Shown: positions 56,234 to 64,000 of the stretch, in pieces
How the letters are laid out: the number at the start of each line of letters is the position of its first letter
Numbering within the stretch: the first letter of the stretch is position 1
Assembly (NCBI GenBank): GCA_022825945.1
Contig: JAJDVS010000066.1
Location: 1-64,000, forward strand
DNA from: Pseudomonadales bacterium
Lineage (GTDB): Bacteria; Pseudomonadota; Gammaproteobacteria; Pseudomonadales; Pseudohongiellaceae
Direction of reading: 5' to 3'
Length of the DNA: 64,000 nt
The notes under the pieces: model-generated
What the model saw: only the letters and a program-made list of their open reading frames with translations
Database searches by the model: none
Told to the model about the DNA's origin: nothing
Position numbers and translations under genes: made by a program

Positions 56234-57454
56234 GGCTGGTGGAGCGTTCATCGGGCGCGCAGGTTGAAAAACTCCAGCGGCGTTTTGGTTTGTCGAAGGT
56301 GGTGCTGGTGGGCGACCGGGGCATGTTGACCGAGGCGCGCATTCGGGAAGAGGTGAAGCCGGCGGGGCTGGACTGGATTGGGGCCTTGCGGGGTTCTGCG
56401 ATCCGGTCCCTGGTCGAGTCGGGCGCGGTGCAACTGTCGCTGTTCGATGAAAAGGATTTGATCGAGGTGCGCAGCGATGTCTATCCCGGCGAGCGGCTCA
56501 TGGTCTGCCGCAACCCGCTGCTGGCGGAGGAACGGGCGCGCAAGCGCGGGGAACTGCTTGTGGCCACCGAACAGTTGCTCGCCCCCATCGGGGAGGCGAC
56601 GCGGCGGGAAAAGCGTCGCCTGCGGGGCGCGGAGAGGATTGGGGAAAGGGTGGGCCACCACATCGGCAAATTCAAGGTGGCCAAGCATTTTGAGTGGTGG
56701 ATCGATGCCGGAGGCGCCCTCCGGTATCGCAGGGATGCCGCCTCCATCGCCGCCGAGGCGGCGTTGGACGGGTTGTACGTCATCCGCGCCAGCGTGCCGG
56801 ACAGCGAGCTTGACGCGCGGGCCACGGTATCCGCATACCAGCGGTTGAGCGCGGTGGAGCGGGCTTTCCGCAGCCTGAAGACGGTTGACCTGCGGGTGCG
56901 TCCGGTGTTCCACCGCACCGAAGGGCGGGTCCGCGCCCACGTGCTGCTGTGCATGTTGGCCTATTATGTCGAATGGCACATGCGCCAGCGCTTGGCGCCG
57001 CTGCTGTTTGACGACGGGCATCCCGGCGGGGCGGGGCGCGAATCGGTGGTGGCGTCGGCGCGGCCATCGGCGTCCGCGATGGACAAGGCCAAGCGCAAGC
57101 GCAACGCCGATGGCGACCCGGTGCGGAGTTTCCGTTCCCTGCTTGCCGATCTGGCGACGATTGCCAGGAATACCGTGGTGGCCGGATCGTCCGGGGCGGA
57201 ACCTTTCGAGATGCTCACGCGTCCCACTCCCTTGCAACGCAAAGCCTTCGAGCTGCTTGGCGTCCGGCTGTAGCGTTCCCAGTAAACAACGGCTGGATTT
57301 AAATCAATATCAAGAAAAACAACAGCTTGGAAACCAATGGCTCTGGAAGTTCCGGCTAGGCAGGAAGCACTGCTTCGAGCGCAGCCAAAACAACGCCAAG
57401 CTGCGCTTGGCGGCTGGACCGTACTTACGGCGTCCGATCAACGCTCCACCAGCC
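56234..57454 (+). mobile_element. Deletion derivative of an IS1634-like insertion sequence
   Basis: GGCTGGTGGAGCGTT at 56234-56248 is inverted exactly at 57440-57454, and the match continues imperfectly inward (ATCGG.CG). The 1221-bp segment contains only the C-terminal part of a transposase, which begins about ten bases after the left repeat. Probably an internally deleted IS left at the edge of the restriction island. Confidence 0.65.
56257..57273 (+). pseudogene. IS1634-family transposase, N-terminal half missing
   Basis: About 339 residues are readable, from AQVEKLQRRFGLSKVVLVGD to the stop, with VLVGDRGMLTEARI (second catalytic Asp region), HFEWWIDAGGALRYRRD and YQRLSAVERAFRSLKTVDLRVRPVFHR (catalytic Glu region). 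Full IS1634 transposases are around 550 residues, so the first catalytic Asp and the N-terminus are lost. The open frame upstream of 56257 is non-homologous. It is probably inactive. The stretch 57274-57485 holds the right end of the element and no gene. Confidence 0.8.
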
Positions 57455-57485
57455 AGCGGGGACGGATCGAAGCCACAGAGCGCCG

Positions 57486-58496
57486 CTAGAACCGCACCAC
57501 CATTTTGCCGAAGTTTTCGCCTGAGAACAGGGCGAGGAAGGCGTCTACCGCGTTTTCCACGCCTTCATAGACGGTTTCCCGGGTACGGATCTTGCCGTCG
57601 ATGATCCATTGGCTCATGTCTTTTTCGAAGTCCGGGCGCATGTCTTCGTGGTCGGAGATGATGAAGCCCTGGATACGCAGTTTCTTGCCGACGATGTACA
57701 TGAGGTTGTTGGGGCCGGGGACGGGTTCGGAGTTGTTGTAGCCGGAAATCATGCCGCAGGCGACGATGCGGCCGAATGGGTTCATGACATTGATGGCGGC
57801 CTGAAGATGGTCGCCGCCGACGTTTTCGAAGTAGACGTCGACGCCATCGGGCGCCGCGGCATGCAGCACCCGGGTCAGGCTGCCGCAGTTGCGGTAGTTG
57901 ATGGTGGCGTCCACGCCGCATTCATCCCTGAGCCACTCGGCCTTGGCGTCGCTGCCGACGCTGCCCACCACCCGGCAGCCCTGCTGTTTGGCGATCTGGC
58001 AGACATTGGCGCCCACCGCTCCGGATGCCGCGGAGACGAACACCGTCTCGCCCTCCTTCGGCTCGCCGAATTTGCGCAGGCCCACGTAGGCCGTCATTCC
58101 CGGCATGCCCAGAGCGCCGAGATAGAGCGAGATTCGTTCGCGGTCGAAAGGCTCAAGTCGCTGCAGGTGGGAAGCCCTGGCCACGAACCGGTCCTGCCAG
58201 GCGGCGAAATTGAGGACGATGTCTCCCGGCTTCAGGCTCGGGTCCCTGGATTCCACCACCTCGCCCACGGCCCCGCCGTACATGGGAGCATTGAGTTGAA
58301 ACGGCGCGGCGTACACGGCGTCGGCGCGCATGCGACCGCGCATGTAGGGATCAACCGACATATAGCGGTTTTCCACCAGGGCCTCGCCCTCGCCGGGCGC
58401 GGGCAGGTCCACTTCCACAAGCCGGAAGTGTTCGTGGCCCGGCATGCCGGCGGGTCGTTCAATCAGGTGAATCTGTTTTGCGGTGCGGGAAGTCAT
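57486..58496 (-). CDS. NADP-dependent MDR oxidoreductase (CurA/LTB4 dehydrogenase type)
   Basis: 336 residues of the zinc-less medium-chain reductase family: YMSVDPYMRGRM near residue 45, LGMPGMTAYVGL, the nucleotide motif VSAASGAVGANVCQIAK, and C-terminal FLALFSGENFGKMVVRF. It reduces alpha,beta-unsaturated ketones or aldehydes. It is ten bases after the TRAP permease, so it is the last gene of that operon; perhaps it acts on the imported compound. Confidence 0.88.
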   Translation of the reverse strand: MTSRTAKQIHLIERPAGMPGHEHFRLVEVDLPAPGEGEALVENRYMSVDPYMRGRMRADAVYAAPFQLNAPMYGGAVGEVVESRDPSLKPGDIVLNFAAWQDRFVARASHLQRLEPFDRERISLYLGALGMPGMTAYVGLRKFGEPKEGETVFVSAASGAVGANVCQIAKQQGCRVVGSVGSDAKAEWLRDECGVDATINYRNCGSLTRVLHAAAPDGVDVYFENVGGDHLQAAINVMNPFGRIVACGMISGYNNSEPVPGPNNLMYIVGKKLRIQGFIISDHEDMRPDFEKDMSQWIIDGKIRTRETVYEGVENAVDAFLALFSGENFGKMVVRF

Positions 58497-58505
58497 GGTT
58501 ACTCC

Positions 58506-60509
58506 TCAGTGGGTCGTTTTGGCGAATTGGTGTTGCCAGACGATGACGCCGGCAAGCAGGGCGGCGCCGGCGGCATGAAAATAGATCGGCAGCGGCATCC
58601 ACATCAGCAGGGCCGCGCTGAGCGCGAGCAATACGGCGATGATGACATTGATGGGCTTCTCCAGGTGCCATTGCAATAGTCCCGCCAAGGCATACAGCCC
58701 CGGGCAGGCCCAGAGGAATACTTCCAGCCGCTCGGCCCAGCTTCCGGAAATCAGCGGCGAATAGGCGAACAGCACGGGTATCAGATACAGCCCCTTGGCG
58801 ATTTTCCAACTCGTGAATCCCGTGGCGATGGGCCGGGTGCCGGCAATGCCCGCAGCGGCGAAGGATACCAGACATACCGGTGGCGTGACATTACTGTCCT
58901 GGGATAACCAGAATATGATCAGATGGGCACTGAGCAGCATGCCCATGAGGAGTTCCGCCGGCAGCATTTCGGCGCGGATCAATTGCTTCATTTCCAATGG
59001 CATCTGTTGCAGGGCGAGCGCCGCGTCGCTGCCGAACAGGCCGATGGTGGCGGCCACGTTGGAAGGCAGGTCGGCGGCCCGCAAGGCTTCCAGCAGTTGC
59101 GACTGGCTGATCAGGTCGAAGATCAGCGGCGCCGAAAGCGTGGCCAGAACGATGTAAGAGGCGGTCACCGGCAGTCCCATGCCGAGCACCAGGGAGGCGA
59201 GGGCCACCAGCAACAGGGTGATCAGCAGCGAACCGCCGGCCCAATCGGCGATCATCAGCGAAAAGGCGTTGCCGACCCCCGTGGTGGTGACCACATTGAT
59301 GACGATGCCCACCGCCACCAGCAGCAGGGCCGTGGAAACCATGGTTTTCACCCCATTGACCACGGCGTCGAAGATGTCGCTGAGCCCCATGGGGCGCGGC
59401 GAAATCCACGAGGCCGCAATCACGCTGAGGATGGCGAAAGCGGCCGAAGTCGTGGGGGTGCGCCCGCTGACCAGAAAAGCCACCAGGGTGACGATGGGAA
59501 TGATGAAATGCCAGCCTTCCCGCAGCACCGCGGAAACCTTTTCGGCGTCGGCGGCAAGCTGCGGCGCGAGCCCCAGCCGTTTCGCCTCGATGCGGATAAA
59601 GAAAGATACGGTCAGAAAATACAGCACCGCGGGCAGCATGGAGGCGCCGATTACCGTGAGATAGGGAATCTGGGTATAGCTGGCCAGCACAAAGGCGCCG
59701 GCCCCCATCACCGGCGGCATCAGCGCGCCGCCGGTGGAAGAAGCCGCCTCGACCCCTGCGGCAAAGCGCGGCTGAAAACCCGATTTGCGCATCATGGGAA
59801 TCGTGATGACTCCGGTGGAAACCGTATTCGCCACCGCCGAACCCGACACCGAGCCCATCAGCCCGGAACCCACCACCGCCACAAGCCCCGCCCCGCCGGT
59901 AAAACGCCCCGCCAGGCACTGGGCCAGCCGCACGATGAAATCCCCGGCGCCGGACTTGAGCAGGAAGGAGCCGAAGATGATGAACATGAATACGAAGGTG
60001 GAAGAAATCTGCGCGGTCAGCCCGAACATGCCTTCGCTGGTGAAATAGCTGCGATAGAGCACGGTTTCCAGGTTGAGACCGGGAAAGGCGAATACCCCGC
60101 CGATGTAGCGCCCGAGGAAGAGGATGTAGGAAAGGCTGACGGCGATCAGGACCGGCATGAACCAGCCCGTGGTGCGGCGGGTAAACTCGATGGCCAGGGC
60201 GATGGCGATCAATGCGAACGCAAAATCGCCAAGGATGAATTCAGTCTCCCGGGCGTATAGCGCGTTCTCGAACAGGATGAGATAAGCAGCTACGGACACC
60301 GCAAGCAGCGCCAGGCCGATATTGGCCCAATAAGCCGGCGAGCGTCGCGTCAGCCCCGGAGCTTCATTGCCGAGCAGGGCGCAGATGGCGACAAAACCGC
60401 CAAAATGAATCGCCGACAGCCACAGTTCGGAAATGCTTGCGAACACATTGCAATAGATATGGAACAGGGCGAAAGCGAAGGCGGCCCAGCGCAGTGGAGT
60501 GGAATTCAT
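58506..60509 (-). CDS. TRAP transporter fused permease (4TM/12TM, TAXI type)
   Basis: A 667-residue protein with about 16-18 hydrophobic segments. The small DctQ-like part is fused to the large DctM-like part (SGSAVANTVSTGVITIPMMRKSGF and GALMPPVMGAGAFVLA are family landmarks). Works with the TAXI binding protein upstream, whose stop overlaps its ATG (ATGA). Driven by an ion gradient; the substrate is unknown. Confidence 0.92.
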   Translation of the reverse strand: MNSTPLRWAAFAFALFHIYCNVFASISELWLSAIHFGGFVAICALLGNEAPGLTRRSPAYWANIGLALLAVSVAAYLILFENALYARETEFILGDFAFALIAIALAIEFTRRTTGWFMPVLIAVSLSYILFLGRYIGGVFAFPGLNLETVLYRSYFTSEGMFGLTAQISSTFVFMFIIFGSFLLKSGAGDFIVRLAQCLAGRFTGGAGLVAVVGSGLMGSVSGSAVANTVSTGVITIPMMRKSGFQPRFAAGVEAASSTGGALMPPVMGAGAFVLASYTQIPYLTVIGASMLPAVLYFLTVSFFIRIEAKRLGLAPQLAADAEKVSAVLREGWHFIIPIVTLVAFLVSGRTPTTSAAFAILSVIAASWISPRPMGLSDIFDAVVNGVKTMVSTALLLVAVGIVINVVTTTGVGNAFSLMIADWAGGSLLITLLLVALASLVLGMGLPVTASYIVLATLSAPLIFDLISQSQLLEALRAADLPSNVAATIGLFGSDAALALQQMPLEMKQLIRAEMLPAELLMGMLLSAHLIIFWLSQDSNVTPPVCLVSFAAAGIAGTRPIATGFTSWKIAKGLYLIPVLFAYSPLISGSWAERLEVFLWACPGLYALAGLLQWHLEKPINVIIAVLLALSAALLMWMPLPIYFHAAGAALLAGVIVWQHQFAKTTH

Positions 60510-61597
60510 GGGTTGGCGTCAGGCTCCTTGCCGGGACCGGGTGCCGCCATGGCGGAGGGTTCTTCCAGCAGCAACCTCTCCGGAATTTCCAGGCCCACCT
60601 CCCGGTAGTAGCGCAGGGCGCCGGCGTGCAGCGGGGCGCCGAGGCCGGCGATGGCGATTTCGGGCCTCATGTCCCGGGTGGCGCCATGGATTTCCTGCAG
60701 GGTGGCGAGGTTTTCCCAGATTACCCGGGTGATGTGATACACCGCCGCTTCGGGAATATCGACCCGGGTCACCAGCACATTGGGCGAGGCCACCGTGCGC
60801 ACGGACTCGGTCTGATTGGGATAGGTCAGCGGCGGAAAATCGTACCAGTCCCACAGGGGATAGCGCGCATTGATCTGGTCCAGGGCCTGCTGGGACCAGT
60901 TCAGAATCCGCATGCGCTCGCCCATGATGGCGTAGGCCTGGGTGATGGAACTTACCGGCGCGCCGGCGGGAATGTTCATGCCGACGATATTGCCGTCCTG
61001 GATGGCGCCCACGGTGGGGCCGTAGCCCATGTAGCCCAGGGTGAACCTGTTCTCGTAGTCCACGCCCAGGGTTTCCAGAATGAAGCGCCCGGTCTGCTCG
61101 GCGCCGGAATTGCGCGCACCAAGCACGTAGCGTTCCCCGTCGAGATTGTTCAGGTCCATGATGTCGCCGGAGGTCGCGAGTTCGCTCAGCAATACGAAAT
61201 GCTCGACGTTCTTCCACAGCGCGCTCACCGAGCGGATATGGCTCTGGGGCTCCCGTACCGGGCCTTCCCCGGCCCAGGACCAGGCGCCGAAAGGCCCCTG
61301 CAGAATCGCGAACTGGGCCTGGTTGTCCCGCAACAGCTTGAGATTCTCCATGGAGCCGGCGGAGCTGATTGCCGTCAGGGAAACATTTTCGGTTTCGGAC
61401 AACTCGGCATGGGCGATGGTGGCGATGGCGACTCCCACGGGATAAAACACGCCGCCGGTGGTGGCGGTGGTGAGCACATAGGGCCGCGCCCGGCTCAACT
61501 CGTCGCTGCAGCCGGTCAAAGCCGCCGCCAATACGGTGATGAGAACTGCGCGTCCGATCAAGAGCGGGCCCTCTTGGTATTTTCTGAAAAACTCCAT
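60506..61597 (-). CDS. TAXI family TRAP solute-binding lipoprotein
   Basis: 363 residues with a lipobox (LAAALTGC, Cys about residue 29) and TAXI-family stretches TTATTGGVFYPVGVAIA, SSAGSMENLKLL and AQFAILQGP. It binds the ligand in the periplasm for the fused permease. The only ATG (61597) lies inside the dispersed repeat at 61576-61747, so the first seven codons come from repeat DNA; a TTG twelve codons in is an alternative start. Confidence 0.9.
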   Translation of the reverse strand: MEFFRKYQEGPLLIGRAVLITVLAAALTGCSDELSRARPYVLTTATTGGVFYPVGVAIATIAHAELSETENVSLTAISSAGSMENLKLLRDNQAQFAILQGPFGAWSWAGEGPVREPQSHIRSVSALWKNVEHFVLLSELATSGDIMDLNNLDGERYVLGARNSGAEQTGRFILETLGVDYENRFTLGYMGYGPTVGAIQDGNIVGMNIPAGAPVSSITQAYAIMGERMRILNWSQQALDQINARYPLWDWYDFPPLTYPNQTESVRTVASPNVLVTRVDIPEAAVYHITRVIWENLATLQEIHGATRDMRPEIAIAGLGAPLHAGALRYYREVGLEIPERLLLEEPSAMAAPGPGKEPDANP

Positions 61598-61747
61598 CCA
61601 TGGAGTTTTTCATTATCGCAAAACAAAAGCGTGGTTTTGTTTTGCCGACGAATTCAATGGCTTGCGCTATCGAATTCGGCGGCACTTCCATGTGCCGCAG
61701 GACCAGGTAAGCTCTGATTTAATCAGGGCTTACCTGGTCCTGCGGCA
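61576..61747. repeat. Composite dispersed palindromic repeat, copy 2
   Basis: Matches copy 1 (8332-8556) over both conserved blocks but lacks its 77-base middle. It contains the AAAACTCC/GGAGTTTT hairpin, the GCAAAACAAAA/TTTTGTTTTGC palindrome and the GAATTCGGCGGCACTTCCAT block. It ends in a 55-base near-perfect palindrome (27-base arms, one mismatch, one central base) at 61693-61747. It separates the TAXI gene from the membrane protein gene. Confidence 0.88.
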
Positions 61748-62212
61748 ATCATAAATGAATTGCCTGAGATATTCCGGGGTCTGGATGACCTGCTCGTTCA
61801 GGAACAACTCAGGATGTATCTCGCCCTCGCTATAGCCCACCGGACGCTGGGTGGCCGCTGCGACGACCCAGGACGCCGCGGGGCGTTTCGCGCCGAGAAT
61901 GCGCTCGAGGTTTTGCGGAGGGATTCCCAGCAGGCCGGCTACCGCCACATCGGTGGCCCGGATCCTGCGCCGGTTCAGGCAGGAAAGCACTTCCCGGGGG
62001 CTGAAGCGGTCGGATACCGGGCGCTCGCCGCTCATCTTGCCTACCAGCAGGGCGGTTCCGGCGAATACCGTGGCGGCGATGGTAATGCCGAGCACCATGG
62101 TCAGGCGGTAGAACATGGCGATTTGCACGCCGCCGAAATAGTACGCCGCCTCGGCAAGCGCATTGACAAGAATCAGGGCGGTAAAAAAAGTAATCCAGAC
62201 CGCTTTCTTCAC
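61730..62212 (-). CDS. Membrane protein of unknown function
   Basis: 160 residues: two N-terminal hydrophobic segments (ITFFTALILVNALAEAAYYF and FYRLTMVLGITIAATVFAGTALLVG) and a soluble C-terminal part with LSCLNRRRIRATDVAVAGLLG, helix-turn-helix-like but not assignable. The last five codons (CRRTR) and TAA stop lie inside the 61693-61747 palindrome. It is 33 bases after the FG-GAP gene on the same strand. Confidence 0.6.
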   Translation of the reverse strand: MKKAVWITFFTALILVNALAEAAYYFGGVQIAMFYRLTMVLGITIAATVFAGTALLVGKMSGERPVSDRFSPREVLSCLNRRRIRATDVAVAGLLGIPPQNLERILGAKRPAASWVVAAATQRPVGYSEGEIHPELFLNEQVIQTPEYLRQFIYDCRRTR

Positions 62213-62245
62213 GGAATTGCCGTTACTCCGGGATGAACTCCGGGC

Positions 62246-63904
62246 TCAGTCGGAGCCCGCGCCGCCCGAGAGTAGCAGCAAACCCTCTATGTTCCCAATT
62301 TCATCGCGAGACAGGAGGAAAATGTCGTGGATGCCGTCGTCGTTGAGATGGGCGCTGAGCACTTCGCCAGCCTCCGCCGCGGGGCCGGCGTCAAGGCGGA
62401 TATCCGGCTCGCGGCCCGCCACTTCCCGCAGATGCCGGTTCTCGCCGATGCTGATGTCGTTGATCATCGCCCGCAGGTCGATGCGGTAGTCGTCGCGTTC
62501 GCGGCTGTAGTCCAGCGAGCCGAGAAACTCCCGCTGTTCGGGTTCCGGTTCGATGCTGTTGTAGAACACCTGCAACTGCCGGTCCACCAGGATCAGCAAG
62601 TCCAGCGGGTCGGCTTCATTGTCGAGCCGGGCCGTGGCCGATGAAACCAGGTCGGCGCTGCGGGTCGCCTCGGCGGCTTCGGTCAGTTCGCTGTAGTCGC
62701 CGGCAAGCCCCACCAGGGAGGGAATTTGCAGCGACACGATGATTCTGCGGCTCGGGCGGCGGGCGAATCGCTCGCCGTCGTTGGGATAGATCAGCGCTTC
62801 CACCGCAATATCGCTGGACAGCACCAGCCAGAGGAAGATATCGCCGAGGGAAATCGATTCCACCCGCCAGAGCCACAGGTCCTTGAGACCGTCGCCGTCT
62901 TCGTCGTGGAGAAAACTGCCGAGCACATTGCCCCCGGAGCGCAGCACCTGCCGGGGGGTCGCCAGCTCCATGCCGGTGGCGGTTCCCGCGAACAGGGAAA
63001 TCTTGCCGCCCTCCCGCAGCAGCAGATCGTCGATACCATCGCCGTCCACGTCTTCCAACAACTCCTCGTGGGTCAGGGCGAGAATGCCGGTGAGGTTGGA
63101 GAAATCGAGATTGTCCACGTCAAATTCGCCGAGACGCTCCTCGATTTCCGCAAGGTCGATACTGTAGCTTGGCGCGAGCGGGAAGTAACCCGGCGCTTCC
63201 GGGTCGGCGAGGAAGACCGCGAGCAATTCATCGGTTTCCGAAATCAGGTCCGGATCCCCGTCGGCGTTGAGGTCGCGCAGGCTCAGGGAGGGAATCGTCA
63301 CCGCCTGACCCGTGCGCCAGAACAGGCTGCGGGAATTGAGATTGGTTCGCAGGCGGGTATCCGACTGCACCGGCAGCGGCGACCGGAAAGCGCCATCCGC
63401 CTCGCGCAAATGGATATGCAATGCGCCGGGGGCCGGGGTTACCAGGTCCATCAGGCCGTCGGCATTGATGTCCCGGGCGAAATGCAGGCGGTTGAGCCCG
63501 GGGCTGAGAAAGCCGTTCACGCCGCTGAGCAGGGTTTCCGATTCGCTCAGGGCGCCGTCCCGCAAACGCCAGGCGAGAACCCGCTTGCCATCGAGCAGGG
63601 CGAGGAGCGTCGCGGCCTCGCCGGAATCAATGCCCCGGGCAATATCCCAGCCAACCGAGCGCGCATCGAAGCCCAGGCTGATAAAGCCCCGGTCGAAATC
63701 AAAACCCTGCTCGCCCTGGGGGTAAATCCGCAGTTCCTCGTCGATGACCGCGATGATTTCCTGTCTGGCGTCGCCGTCGAGGTCGGCGAGCACCAGATTT
63801 CCGGTTTCGGCGGGCAGGCTCAGGGGCTGGGAGCGGAATCCCCAGTCATCGGCGCCCGCCAGGCAAGGCAGGCAGGCCAGCACGGCAATCAGGCAGCGCT
63901 TCAT
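62246..63904 (-). CDS. Secreted FG-GAP/VCBS repeat protein
   Basis: 552 residues: a signal peptide (MKRCLIAVLACLPCLAGADD) and several calcium-loop motifs of FG-GAP propellers (LADLDGDARQEII, DINADGLMDLV, DLNADGDPDLI, DVDGDGIDDLL, DEDGDGLKDLW). A predicted extracytoplasmic beta-propeller; the ligand is unknown. Its ATG overlaps the stop of the upstream gene (ATGA at 63904-63901). Confidence 0.8.
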   Translation of the reverse strand: MKRCLIAVLACLPCLAGADDWGFRSQPLSLPAETGNLVLADLDGDARQEIIAVIDEELRIYPQGEQGFDFDRGFISLGFDARSVGWDIARGIDSGEAATLLALLDGKRVLAWRLRDGALSESETLLSGVNGFLSPGLNRLHFARDINADGLMDLVTPAPGALHIHLREADGAFRSPLPVQSDTRLRTNLNSRSLFWRTGQAVTIPSLSLRDLNADGDPDLISETDELLAVFLADPEAPGYFPLAPSYSIDLAEIEERLGEFDVDNLDFSNLTGILALTHEELLEDVDGDGIDDLLLREGGKISLFAGTATGMELATPRQVLRSGGNVLGSFLHDEDGDGLKDLWLWRVESISLGDIFLWLVLSSDIAVEALIYPNDGERFARRPSRRIIVSLQIPSLVGLAGDYSELTEAAEATRSADLVSSATARLDNEADPLDLLILVDRQLQVFYNSIEPEPEQREFLGSLDYSRERDDYRIDLRAMINDISIGENRHLREVAGREPDIRLDAGPAAEAGEVLSAHLNDDGIHDIFLLSRDEIGNIEGLLLLSGGAGSD

Positions 63905-64000
63905 GGGCTCGACACCAGCACCGTGGTGGACGTTCCATGCCGCAGCACGAAATCGGGCAACTCATCGGCGTTCAGGCGCTCCACGGCAATCTGGAATACC
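63901..64000 (-). CDS. C-terminal end of an upstream gene, truncated by the window edge
   Basis: A minus-strand frame open to the right edge ends in VERLNADELPDFVLRHGTST and eight more residues before a TGA at 63903-63901. The ATGA overlap with the FG-GAP gene suggests translational coupling. Only about 32 residues are visible; NADELPDFVLRHG would suit another FG-GAP/VCBS protein, but the family cannot be fixed. Confidence 0.6.
   Translation of the reverse strand, partial: VFQIAVERLNADELPDFVLRHGTSTTVLVSSP

Noticed and set aside
56104..56256. N-terminal extension of the transposase frame
   Set aside because: These codons come from a GTCATTCTGCG repeat fragment and the left inverted repeat; they do not resemble IS1634 transposases.

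Overview
The window is a GC-rich chromosomal segment of a gammaproteobacterium. The evidence is the gene order: a complete iscR-S-U-A-hscB-hscA-fdx-iscX cluster, dnaX-ybaB-recR with the 4.5S RNA gene beside dnaX, pepA-valS, and a ccmA-to-ccmI operon next to fliA. All match the organisation seen in this class. The species cannot be named from the sequence. A PQQ dehydrogenase, a TAXI-type TRAP transporter and many dispersed palindromic repeats would suit a marine or host-associated uncultured lineage, but that is inference.

Layout. 1-2.3 kb: the 5' part of a secreted, Calx-beta-like surface protein gene that runs off the left edge, headed by 14 copies of a pentanucleotide repeat, then a stand-alone AAA ATPase. 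2.3-8.3 kb: thioesterase, pepA, valS, ispH. 8.3-11.6 kb: repeats, tRNA-Ser(GGA), queF, a YadG/YadH-like ABC exporter, tRNA-Glu(TTC). 11.8-20.5 kb: PQQ dehydrogenase, uvrA, an M15 peptidase, class I fumarase, a membrane protein, RNase D. 20.5-23 kb: recR, ybaB, dnaX and 4.5S RNA. 23-28.7 kb: the isc operon with a recognisable IscR-type promoter. 28.7-36.8 kb: a LysE exporter and the whole cytochrome c maturation operon. 36.9-44.6 kb: fliA, dcd, a 54-residue rubredoxin, metG, ssb, an SDR protein, moeA and a lipoprotein. 44.8-51.9 kb: a DUF2333 protein, a SulP transporter and a type I secretion ABC/HlyD pair followed by an RsbW-like ATPase. 52-56 kb: an AT-richer island with an ImmA/IrrE peptidase, a DUF429 protein and an Eco29kI-like restriction-modification set with Vsr. 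56.2-57.5 kb: a truncated IS1634-like element. 57.5-64 kb: an oxidoreductase plus TAXI-TRAP transporter operon and FG-GAP repeat proteins.

Most genes are housekeeping. The accessory interest lies in three places: the phase-variation-like repeat at the left end, the restriction island with its palindromic promoter region at 52 kb, and at least three families of short dispersed palindromic elements. These elements sit at gene ends and in places supply stop codons, start codons or terminators.
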